This document shows positions 35,286 through 42,587 of a stretch of DNA of 49,618 nt, piece after piece (the first letter of the stretch is position 1; every line of letters begins with the position of its first letter). The DNA is from an uncultured Bacteroidota bacterium. GTDB lineage: Bacteria; Bacteroidota; Bacteroidia; Bacteroidales; F082. The notes under the pieces are model-generated. The model saw only the letters and a program-made list of their open reading frames with translations, was not told the DNA's origin and did no database searches. The translations under genes and the position numbers were made by a program. The DNA lies in contig CAJBPB010000277.1 in assembly GCA_903957365.1 (NCBI GenBank), forward strand, positions 1-49,618. Direction: 5' to 3'.

Positions 35286-35425
35286 GTTCGTCCATAATGT
35301 CCGATTTCTTCGTTATTCTCGATCTTAAAATCAGTCATGTACCTTAGTACACTTCTGATTTTCAGCTCTTCGAAACCTCGAAATCGAACATTCTGAATCA
35401 AACTCTCGACTTTATGGACATACAC
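35286..35425. repeat. 130-bp imperfect-palindrome repeat, copy 2 (MITE-like)
   Basis: Core 35290-35419, exactly 130 bp like copy 1, with GTCCATAA and TTATGGAC ends. Folded, AATGTCCGATTTC pairs with a right arm reading GAAATCGAACATT, and AAAATCAG pairs with CTGATTTT around a TGTAC/GTACA centre. An 8-bp direct repeat TAAATAGA flanks it (35278-35285 and 35426-35433). The left flank includes the final AAA TAG of the peptidase gene, so the element seems to have inserted at the stop codon and copied it. A shared 16-18 base bulge lies in the right arm. Confidence 0.88.
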
Positions 35426-35532
35426 TAAATAGAAGTGTCCGGACTAAAAAGTCCGCTTTCGTCGTCATGTTTGATTCAAAAATGCTCAACCATAATTAAG
35501 ATCAATATTCAGCCTGCATAGCGGGTTTCTGG

Positions 35533-35572
35533 AAAAAGAGCGCAGTTTACGTCTGTAAACTGCGCTCTTTTT
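35533..35572. terminator. Strong bidirectional terminator between S46 peptidase and crtI
   Basis: A perfect 18-bp stem, AAAAAGAGCGCAGTTTAC pairing with GTAAACTGCGCTCTTTTT around a GTCT loop, with A-run and T-run on opposite sides. It lies between two convergent units, so it can terminate both the peptidase transcript and the carotenoid operon. Confidence 0.9.
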
Positions 35573-35634
35573 CAATTATTATATTCTGGACGGAAAACCG
35601 TATTTCATGCCATGACGGTCCTGATCAGGACCTG

Positions 35635-37113
35635 TTATTTTTTTGCAAACTTTTCCACCCTTTCAAATGCCAGCTTCGAACTGATGATGGCCATTGGAAG
35701 TCCTGCACCAGGAACGGTGGACGCGCCAACATAAAATACATTCTTGTAGTTTTCGTCGAAATTTTGCGGACGGAATGCGCCGATTTGTAACATCGAGTGC
35801 GACAAGCCCAGTCCACTGCCGCGGTGCAGGTTAAATTGCTGCTGCCAGTCGACTGGAGTGTAAACCGTTTTAGAGATAATGGCAGGTTTGATATCACGGC
35901 CAATGCGTTTCGAAAAATCCTCAATGATACTGTCAGTGATTTCATCCTTGTCATCCCAGTTTGGCTTGTAACGCAAATCAGGAACCGGACAAACAAAAAA
36001 TAAACTTTCACAGCCTTCAGGGGCACAATCGAGATTGTGTTTCGACAACACATTTACGTAATAATAAGGCTTTTGCAACTTATCCGGATTTTTGTAAATA
36101 TCACCCGCATATTCATCGAAATTGCTTCCGAGGAAATAATTGTGGTGGTTCGTCTCGGGTAATTTACAATTCACACCGAGGTACATGGTGAGGTAACCCA
36201 TGGTCCATTCCTTTTTGTCGAGTTGCTCAACCGAGAAAGCTTTGCGTTTCAATACTTTTCCTCTGAAAACAGCGGCATCGGCGTTTACAACAATAATGTC
36301 AGCGGTCCATTTTTTCTGGTTCTGGTCGGTAAGCGATTCCAGTTTTCCATTTTTCTCAACGAAATCCATGATCTCGGTGTTATATGTGATCGTGACATTT
36401 TCCTTCAGCAATTCAGCAACGATTCCTTCGACAATCTTATACATTCCGCCCGAAACATTGTAGTAACCGTCGTGTTTAAACTCAGTGTATGACAACAATG
36501 AATACACCGCGGAAGTGTCGAAGGGTGTGCGTCCCAAAAAGAAAGCAACAAGCGAAACAATCTGTCGTGCTTCACTTGAAGTGAAATATCGGTTCACCTG
36601 TTCGTTGAATTTACGGAAAAGAACCGGCAGATGTTTTGGATTCACACGCATCAAAGTCAGGATATAATCGAGCATCGAATCAAAATTCTGCTTGATCACC
36701 AGGTCAACAGTGTCGTGAAACAACTCACCACATTTTTTAAGATATTTATCAATCTTGATATCAAAATCCGGCTCAATATCTTTGAATTGCTCCGAAAGTT
36801 TCGCCATGTCCTTGTATAAGAAAAACGTTTTCGGACTGTTACCGAAATTGACCGAATACAACGGATCGAGTTCGACATATTCGAATGGAAGTTTAATGCT
36901 GCAGTCGCGGGCAAACTCCTCAAACTCGAACGACATACTGAAAAAACTCGGGCCGGTATCAAAAGTGAATCCGTCTTTTTTGATCTGGTTGAGCCTGCCT
37001 CCGGCTTGTTTGTGTTTTTCGATGATCTGTACTTTGTAACCTTTTTTTACGAGACGAAGTGCTGTGGCCAAACCACCGATACCAGCGCCAACGACTAAAA
37101 CTGTCTTTTCCAT
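35635..37113 (-). CDS. crtI: CrtI-type phytoene desaturase
   Basis: A 492-residue FAD-dependent desaturase counted from ATG 37113; the open frame continues upstream but those 37 residues are non-conserved and overlap the preceding gene. The N-terminal Rossmann motif is VVGAGIGGLATALRLVKKGY, followed by EKHKQAGGRLNQIKKDGFTF and DTGPSFFSM. The C-terminal FAD segment is FYVGASTVPGAGLPMAIISS. This is the bacterial four-step enzyme converting phytoene to lycopene. It is the last of eight genes in the carotenoid operon, 4 bp after the TPR gene, and ends at the strong terminator. Confidence 0.94.
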   Translation of the reverse strand: MEKTVLVVGAGIGGLATALRLVKKGYKVQIIEKHKQAGGRLNQIKKDGFTFDTGPSFFSMSFEFEEFARDCSIKLPFEYVELDPLYSVNFGNSPKTFFLYKDMAKLSEQFKDIEPDFDIKIDKYLKKCGELFHDTVDLVIKQNFDSMLDYILTLMRVNPKHLPVLFRKFNEQVNRYFTSSEARQIVSLVAFFLGRTPFDTSAVYSLLSYTEFKHDGYYNVSGGMYKIVEGIVAELLKENVTITYNTEIMDFVEKNGKLESLTDQNQKKWTADIIVVNADAAVFRGKVLKRKAFSVEQLDKKEWTMGYLTMYLGVNCKLPETNHHNYFLGSNFDEYAGDIYKNPDKLQKPYYYVNVLSKHNLDCAPEGCESLFFVCPVPDLRYKPNWDDKDEITDSIIEDFSKRIGRDIKPAIISKTVYTPVDWQQQFNLHRGSGLGLSHSMLQIGAFRPQNFDENYKNVFYVGASTVPGAGLPMAIISSKLAFERVEKFAKK

Positions 37114-37117
37114 AGTG

Positions 37118-37855
37118 TTATTGATTAATCTTATTGAGTAATTCAGGATATAATTCATTTTTAACCCACAACATATCGGGTTCGATGCGTAATATTTTTT
37201 CGTAACAGTCTTTTGCCGCCGCATAATCTTTCAATTCGGTATGCGCTTTCGCGATCATGGAAAGTAAAGTCAGATAATTCCAATCTTCTTTCATCTGATC
37301 TTCATCGGTTTCCATAAGCAGCCGGGCTTTTGTGAAATAGGCCAATGCTACTGTTTTTGATCCACCAAAAGCCGATGGCATATAAAACTGACTATTGCCA
37401 TATTGTATAAACCCATACGGATTTTTATCGTCAAGCTTCATGGCTGACTCTGCACAGGCGACACTTTTTGGACCGATAAATGGAGCTTTAAACACATTCA
37501 GACCGATACGAAAACCATAAAACGCGGATTTATATGCGTTTACCAATGATAATTTATAGGACTGCTTTTCAAGAAACTCGATATTTGCTTCAGCCAAGGT
37601 GAGATATTCCTCCGCCTGATCGTCATTATCCGTATCGATGCACCATCCGATATAACCATATTGATAATTGACCAGCTCAAATAAAAAATCATTGTCTTTG
37701 GTTTTTTGCTGGTTCATCTCATCGATCACCAATTTCCATTGACTCATATTATTACTGATGTATGCATTATAAATAGCTGATTTATAAGCTGCGTTTACGT
37801 TTGCCATGCTAAAAAGCAGGATTAAAAGCGTTAAGATATACTTCGACCTTTCCAT
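37118..37855 (-). CDS. Secreted TPR-like protein within the carotenoid operon
   Basis: A 245-residue protein with a cleavable signal peptide (residues 1-22, ending NVNAA). The mature part is helical with TPR-like repeats: DQAEEYLTLAEANIEFLEKQ, ALAYFTKARLLMETDEDQ, and LKDYAAAKDCYEKILRIEPD, plus conserved aromatics and PSAFGGSKT. I do not recognise a specific family. It overlaps the end of the glycosyltransferase gene by 25 bp and precedes crtI by 4 bp, so it is translationally coupled to pathway enzymes. A periplasmic helper of carotenoid export, modification or membrane placement is one possibility. Confidence 0.82.
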   Translation of the reverse strand: MERSKYILTLLILLFSMANVNAAYKSAIYNAYISNNMSQWKLVIDEMNQQKTKDNDFLFELVNYQYGYIGWCIDTDNDDQAEEYLTLAEANIEFLEKQSYKLSLVNAYKSAFYGFRIGLNVFKAPFIGPKSVACAESAMKLDDKNPYGFIQYGNSQFYMPSAFGGSKTVALAYFTKARLLMETDEDQMKEDWNYLTLLSMIAKAHTELKDYAAAKDCYEKILRIEPDMLWVKNELYPELLNKINQ

Positions 37856-38922
37856 TGATATTCTTTCTTTAGGTTATTGACGATTGCTTTGTAAACAAAC
37901 AATCCCAATGTAAGTTGCTGGGGAATGAGAAAAATTAAATTCATGGTGATGCTTTGATTACTGACAATGGAAATAAGAATCCTTGTCAGCAGGATGATTC
38001 CAACATATGCCAGCAGAAATGATGCAGGCAATGCGAAAAGTATAAGTATGAATCCGAATGTGGTAACCAGCCAGAAAAGGATAGCGAGCACGAATGAATC
38101 CCCAAAAAAATTAATTACATTCTTCGAAAAACCATGGATCGCTTCGTCCAGACTTTCATACATCCGGCAACTGATTGTTTTATCACCAGCCAAACAGGCA
38201 ACCGGAATCGCATTTTGCTTGAAATACCTGGCAATTGAAATATCTTCCACCTTGTTCGCTTTCATTCTTTCGTGTGGTTTCGTTTCACGGTATTTGGAAG
38301 CGTTGAAAAGCATGCATTGACCATTTGCCGCCGCCAAAGATGAAAAGCCTGATTTCCGCACCAAAATCAAGGGTAAAAGAGATAGTAAAATGTAGTTCAT
38401 ATTCGGTACAGAAATTTTCTCCCCTAACGTACGCATGATCTGTTGCGGAAAAATGGACAATAAACCCAGTTTGTGTTTTTGAGCAAGACTACAGGTATTG
38501 CCAATAAGATCATTATTCACCCGTACATCGGCATCGAGAAACAAAAAATAATCGCCTTTGGCCTCTTTTGAAAGGGTGTCGCAGGCAAAATTCTTGCCCA
38601 GCCAACCCTCGGGCAGATCAACCGAATTGATCAGTCTGACGCGTGAATCCCTGTTTGAAAATGATGAAACAATACCGGCTGTATTGTCTGTTGACAAATC
38701 GTTAAAAACAAGGATTTCTATCTGCCTGTAATTCTGGCTCAACAGATCAGAGAGCAGATTACCAATATTTTTCTCTTCATTGCGGGCAGGAATCAACACC
38801 GAAACCAAACCGCTGAAACCATGCTTACTTCGACCTAATGATTGACGGAACAGCAAATTTGCAAATGCGACAAGCAACTGCATAAACGAAAAACCGAAAA
38901 TAATAGAGGCCAGATAAATCAT
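37831..38922 (-). CDS. Family 2 glycosyltransferase, carotenoid (CrtQ/CruG-like)
   Basis: A 363-residue membrane glycosyltransferase. An N-terminal helix (about 1-25) is followed by a GT2 catalytic domain: LVSVLIPARNEEKNIGNLLS, the metal-binding FLFLDADVRVNN, and KVEDISIARYFKQ; C-terminal helices follow (about 270-345). The family includes CrtQ of staphyloxanthin synthesis and cyanobacterial CruG. In this operon, next to a CruF-like hydratase and an acyltransferase, it most likely attaches a sugar to a carotenoid hydroxyl. The exact sugar and site are unknown. It starts 3 bp after the acyltransferase stop. Confidence 0.86.
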   Translation of the reverse strand: MIYLASIIFGFSFMQLLVAFANLLFRQSLGRSKHGFSGLVSVLIPARNEEKNIGNLLSDLLSQNYRQIEILVFNDLSTDNTAGIVSSFSNRDSRVRLINSVDLPEGWLGKNFACDTLSKEAKGDYFLFLDADVRVNNDLIGNTCSLAQKHKLGLLSIFPQQIMRTLGEKISVPNMNYILLSLLPLILVRKSGFSSLAAANGQCMLFNASKYRETKPHERMKANKVEDISIARYFKQNAIPVACLAGDKTISCRMYESLDEAIHGFSKNVINFFGDSFVLAILFWLVTTFGFILILFALPASFLLAYVGIILLTRILISIVSNQSITMNLIFLIPQQLTLGLFVYKAIVNNLKKEYQWKGRSIS

Positions 38923-38925
38923 TAC

Positions 38926-39546
38926 TTATACATTAAATTGCTTTTGTTTTTCGACACTTTGTGCATAAAACAAATTGTATTGCTGCTGTAAATCAGCTAT
39001 ATCGCTTACTTTAGTATTGTTCTCCTGCAGATGGAAATAAATACCCGGTTTGCGGTTCGAAAAATAATCGACCAGATTGGCAAGAAAAACAATCTGAATC
39101 ATACCGTCTTTATCCTTTAAAATCCTTTCCAATCCTTTTTCAAACAGAAGATTCTGGTTATGTTGACTTTGTATCTCGCCCTGCGGAAAAACGAGTACCA
39201 TATTCTGATTGTCGGTCAACAGTTCAGCGGTATAATGCAGCGTTTCTATAAGACTTTTCGATTTTTTATTGACCGAAAAACCACCGGTATAATTGAAAAA
39301 CCAGAATTTCCGAAGTTGATCCTCGAGCATCATAAAGTGAAATTTCCGATGAAGCACTTTCAAATTAATATACATAGCCCAAAACCCGTCCCACCAGCTT
39401 ATATGATTGGAAATAAGCAATACAGGAAGATTTTTATCCTGAATTTCGCCAACGATCTTTACCATTCCAAAATGCCTTTTGATAATCGAACCGGCATACC
39501 ATTTAAAAAATGGATGAATGATAAAATTGTGTTTGGCTTTCAGCAT
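38926..39546 (-). CDS. PlsC-family acyltransferase, likely carotenoid-glycoside acylation
   Basis: A 206-residue lysophospholipid acyltransferase-like protein. The catalytic NHxxxxD is visible as SNHISWWDGF and the second substrate motif as LVFPQGEIQSQHN. It is shorter than typical PlsC and has a hydrophobic N-terminus, so membrane association is likely. By context, between a CruF-like hydratase and a glycosyltransferase, it probably esterifies the carotenoid glycoside with a fatty acid, as CrtO does in staphyloxanthin synthesis. A general phospholipid role cannot be excluded. Confidence 0.82.
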   Translation of the reverse strand: MLKAKHNFIIHPFFKWYAGSIIKRHFGMVKIVGEIQDKNLPVLLISNHISWWDGFWAMYINLKVLHRKFHFMMLEDQLRKFWFFNYTGGFSVNKKSKSLIETLHYTAELLTDNQNMVLVFPQGEIQSQHNQNLLFEKGLERILKDKDGMIQIVFLANLVDYFSNRKPGIYFHLQENNTKVSDIADLQQQYNLFYAQSVEKQKQFNV

Positions 39547-39552
39547 CCGTTT

Positions 39553-40206
39553 TTATCTTAAAAAGAAGTATAAAATCAAAAAAAACAAAAACTGACAGAT
39601 TAAAATCAGCGCCGCCAGTTTGTTTTGGATTTGTATGCGGGCCACTTTCAATAAGGCATGAAAAATAAGTGCAATCACAAACCAGGCAAGGTAATTTTTG
39701 AGCGGGACAATATCATCGATCCAATACCACATATCAATAACAGGCGCAAGTTGCTCCAGAACAAGATCATACACCAGCATCAGCGATGAAGCGAAAATAA
39801 TTTTCAACAGAGGATGAATTTTCACTTTTTCGAAGACAGAAGCGGTTGTGTAGACCAGAAACAACCAGTTCAAACCAATAATAACAGGTGTAAAGTAGAT
39901 TTTCGGTCCCAGACTGTCACCGTATTTATATTCGCCAAAGATCAGTCCGGTATTCACACCGATTGCCTCAACCACGTAGCCCATAATAAAAACAGCCAGA
40001 AAAATCAAAAGGGGCTTTTTTTCTGTTTTATCAGGATGAAAAATTGCCAGTCCGGTAAAACTCAGTAAAAGCGCCAATGGAACAAGTCTGACGAAGAGCG
40101 GAAATGAAAACGGCAGCAATAATCCGGCGATACCCACCGCATAAAATATGACAAAAAAAATCTTCGTCTCAAGTACTCTGTTTTCAATAAATGATTTTAC
40201 AGTCAT
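39553..40206 (-). CDS. cruF: CruF/DUF422-like carotenoid hydratase
   Basis: A 217-residue membrane protein with about seven helices, matching the DUF422 family of carotenoid biosynthesis proteins that includes CruF 1',2'-hydratases. Diagnostic segments are VEAIGVNTGLIFGEYKYGDS, VIIGLNWLFLVYTTAS and MLVYDLVLEQLAPVIDMWYW. Acidic residues in these helices are conserved in the family. The family hydrates an acyclic carotenoid end, giving a tertiary 1'-hydroxyl that may later be glycosylated. It lies 27 bp after the lycopene cyclase gene and 6 bp before the acyltransferase gene. Confidence 0.82.
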   Translation of the reverse strand: MTVKSFIENRVLETKIFFVIFYAVGIAGLLLPFSFPLFVRLVPLALLLSFTGLAIFHPDKTEKKPLLIFLAVFIMGYVVEAIGVNTGLIFGEYKYGDSLGPKIYFTPVIIGLNWLFLVYTTASVFEKVKIHPLLKIIFASSLMLVYDLVLEQLAPVIDMWYWIDDIVPLKNYLAWFVIALIFHALLKVARIQIQNKLAALILICQFLFFLILYFFLR

Positions 40207-40233
40207 CGCAAATTCTGTGGCTTTGGTTTTGGA

Positions 40234-40914
40234 TTAATAGATTTTTTCGAATCTCCGTATCAGAAGCAGATTGAACAACATCAGACTGAAAGCATAGCCA
40301 AAATCTTCTATCGGGATGGTGAAAACCCGGATTCCCAAATTTTCGTTGTCGTTGTACCAAACCACTTCACTTTCGATAAAACTGCCTGTTAAAAGGGCAT
40401 TTACAATAAAAAACGGTATCAGAATCAATAAAAATGTAATATAATAGCCAGGCATGATTCCTGATTTATCGAACAGTGCTAAAAGTAGCGCCAGAATAAG
40501 CGTGCTGAAAATATAAACAGTATAAATTTTATCATAATGCAAAACTAAAATCAACGCCAGAACAACGATAATGCTGATAGTTAAATATTTACTCAACCTA
40601 TCTCCCACGCGGATATGTGGAAAATATAATATGAATGCTTCATGCAGAAAAATACTGGCGTAAGGTATGATGATAAAAAACAACCATTCTTCGAGTGGCA
40701 GTTTAAAAAAAGAAATATTTGAAACATACTTTGGATTGAAACCCCAGACACCCCATTTCGTCATATAAACATCGCATAGGATGTAAAATGCCGCAACAAT
40801 TAAAATTGAAGGCAGCACATATTTCCATTGGGTGTAAAAATGTAGTTTTTTATCGAAACTCAGCAGCAAAGGAAAGGCAATGGAGCCAATCAACAAGATG
40901 AAATAGAGTGACAT
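40234..40914 (-). CDS. crtYcd: Lycopene cyclase, fused CrtYcd type
   Basis: A 226-residue membrane protein composed of two related lycopene-cyclase domains, the fused CrtYc-CrtYd form found in many Bacteroidota. The signature of each half is visible: LPLEEWLFFIIIPY (about residue 73) and TIPIEDFGYAFSLM (about 200), each with the acidic pair after a proline. It makes beta rings from lycopene. With a hydratase for acyclic ends in the same operon, a monocyclic product such as a gamma-carotene derivative is plausible. It starts 3 bp after crtZ ends. Confidence 0.9.
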   Translation of the reverse strand: MSLYFILLIGSIAFPLLLSFDKKLHFYTQWKYVLPSILIVAAFYILCDVYMTKWGVWGFNPKYVSNISFFKLPLEEWLFFIIIPYASIFLHEAFILYFPHIRVGDRLSKYLTISIIVVLALILVLHYDKIYTVYIFSTLILALLLALFDKSGIMPGYYITFLLILIPFFIVNALLTGSFIESEVVWYNDNENLGIRVFTIPIEDFGYAFSLMLFNLLLIRRFEKIY

Positions 40915-40917
40915 AGA

Positions 40918-41391
40918 TTACTTTTTAAAAAATCGTAAAGGAAAAATCAACAGACCAAAATTTCTGAAATCATCGGCACTTTTTGGGCGATGGTGCGCCA
41001 GATGCGCATTGATGATCGCATCGGTGTAATAGCCTGGTTTTCTGAATAAAAATGGTATTCGCAGACGCTGATGAATGAGAATATCATGGATTATGAAATA
41101 CGTGAAACCGTACAAGGTGATTCCAATACCAATAAAAACCAGCGATAACATATTGATTGTCAGTCCGATGATCATTAAAATGATTGCCGGAATGGCATAA
41201 ACCAAAAAGAAAAGATCGTTTTTCTCAAAACGCGAAGTTGCCATCTTGTCAAGCGAAACCTTGTACTGATCGTTTACGTGGTGATCTTTGTGCCATCGCC
41301 ACAAAAAACCATGCATCACATATTTGTGATTTGACCAGGCGACGAATTCCATAAAAAAATAAGCGATGATTACCAAAGCAATATTGAGCAT
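40918..41391 (-). CDS. crtZ: Beta-carotene hydroxylase
   Basis: A 157-residue di-iron membrane hydroxylase of the CrtZ type. The histidine boxes are in order: NHKYVMHG, WHKDHHVND, HDILIHQRL and HLAHHRPKS. Four helices span the membrane. It hydroxylates C3 of the beta-ionone ring, turning beta-carotene to zeaxanthin or a monocyclic carotenoid to its 3-hydroxy form. The gene is 48 bp downstream of crtB and immediately upstream of the cyclase gene in the operon. Confidence 0.93.
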   Translation of the reverse strand: MLNIALVIIAYFFMEFVAWSNHKYVMHGFLWRWHKDHHVNDQYKVSLDKMATSRFEKNDLFFLVYAIPAIILMIIGLTINMLSLVFIGIGITLYGFTYFIIHDILIHQRLRIPFLFRKPGYYTDAIINAHLAHHRPKSADDFRNFGLLIFPLRFFKK

Positions 41392-41439
41392 ACAGGATTT
41401 TATTTTCAGGTTAATAATTTGTCGATGAACAGCTTACAA

Positions 41440-42288
41440 TTAAATAAGTTTAAGTTTGTATTTCATCCAGGCTTTGCCCAGCAGCCAGATTTTCATGGGG
41501 TCGGAAATCCGGATGCGTGTTTTCACGATTTCATTTGCCGGTGTATTTCTGATTTTCCTTAACAATTCAAGATAAAAATCAAAGGCAACCAACACGGCAA
41601 GTTTTGATCTTCCGGGTAATCTTTTGACACCTTCATGTGCTTCACGAAAATCCTCTTCTATGTTTTTCACAAGTGCGTTTTTCGTTTTTTCATCAAAAGA
41701 ATGAATGTCAAAATCAGGAAAGTACTTACGGTCCAGTTGTTCGACATCCGCTTTCAGATCGCGGAGAAAATTCACTTTCTGAAATGCTGAACCCAGTTTC
41801 ATGGCGGGTTTTTCGAGCTCATTGTAAAGCTTTTCATCGCCGTTTACAAAGGCTTTGATACACATTAATCCAACCACATCAGCCGATCCGTAAATGTAGG
41901 TATTGAGCTCACTGGTGTTTTCGTAAACATGCTTGCTCAGATCGGTTTTCATACTGAGTAAAAATGAATCGATAAAATGAATCGGAATGTTGTACTTTTT
42001 TACAGTGATTGCAAAAGAGTGCAAAACAGGATTCATACTTATTCCGCTTGCAATGGCTTCGAGACAATCGTTTTCAAAGTTCTTCAACAATATTTTTTGG
42101 TTGTAGCCATGAAAAGTATCCACAATTTCATCAGCTACCCTTACAAATCCATAGATACTGTAAATTGCCTGTCGCGTTTCAGGTGATAATAAACCCACCG
42201 CAAGTGAAAAGGAGGTACTATACGATTTTGTTATTAACTTACTGGTTTTAAACGAGATGTCATGGTAAATTTCCATTTCCGGTAACAT
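41440..42288 (-). CDS. crtB: Phytoene synthase
   Basis: The first gene of the carotenoid operon encodes a 282-residue phytoene synthase that joins two geranylgeranyl diphosphates. The first Asp-rich motif is in FVRVADEIVDTFHG, the second in NFLRDLKADVEQLDRKYFPD, both binding magnesium-diphosphate. The length is normal. The promoter box is at 42338-42345, directly beside a strong palindrome, so the whole operon is likely controlled there. No geranylgeranyl diphosphate synthase gene lies nearby. Confidence 0.94.
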   Translation of the reverse strand: MLPEMEIYHDISFKTSKLITKSYSTSFSLAVGLLSPETRQAIYSIYGFVRVADEIVDTFHGYNQKILLKNFENDCLEAIASGISMNPVLHSFAITVKKYNIPIHFIDSFLLSMKTDLSKHVYENTSELNTYIYGSADVVGLMCIKAFVNGDEKLYNELEKPAMKLGSAFQKVNFLRDLKADVEQLDRKYFPDFDIHSFDEKTKNALVKNIEEDFREAHEGVKRLPGRSKLAVLVAFDFYLELLRKIRNTPANEIVKTRIRISDPMKIWLLGKAWMKYKLKLI

Positions 42289-42337
42289 TGTTTTAAAAAA
42301 TGTTTGTTCAAATATTTCAATCCGAAACTTTCAGTTT

Positions 42338-42345
42338 CAAAGTTA
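42338..42345 (-). promoter_or_regulatory. -7 promoter box of the carotenoid operon
   Basis: Reads TAACTTTG on the minus strand (TAnnTTTG), about 50 nt upstream of crtB. The palindromic operator candidate begins 7 bp further upstream and covers the -33 region. Confidence 0.6.
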
Positions 42346-42351
42346 TATATA

Positions 42352-42387
42352 TTTTGTTTAATAATTTATATTAAACATTAAACAAAA
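42352..42387. promoter_or_regulatory. Palindromic operator candidate upstream of crtB
   Basis: A perfect 11-bp inverted repeat, TTTTGTTTAAT (42352-42362) and ATTAAACAAAA (42377-42387), contains a second overlapping palindrome through ATTAAACA at 42370-42377. Thus three TGTTTAAT-type half-sites lie across the -33 region of the crtB promoter. This suits a repressor; MerR-type (CarH/LitR) regulators control carotenoid genes in other bacteria, but no regulator gene is present here. Confidence 0.5.
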
Positions 42388-42587
42388 CAATAATTTTAAC
42401 GTCTGTATCAATGAAATGTTCAATCATCAGCAAAAATAATTCTAAACCTACGATTTCTGGAAAATATTTTGCTGCAACTATCATGAAATATGTGTGTAAT
42501 CAATAAGTAACAATCAGTTTACCAATAAAATATTTAGCCATTTAAATGTACTAAATTAGGTGTAAAAAAGTGTGTTAATAACAGTAG

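Noticed and set aside
35102-35425. 107-codon minus-strand frame running through repeat copy 2
   Set aside because: It overlaps the end of the S46 peptidase gene and the palindromic repeat. The same frame in copy 1 has a stop codon, so it is not a conserved protein.
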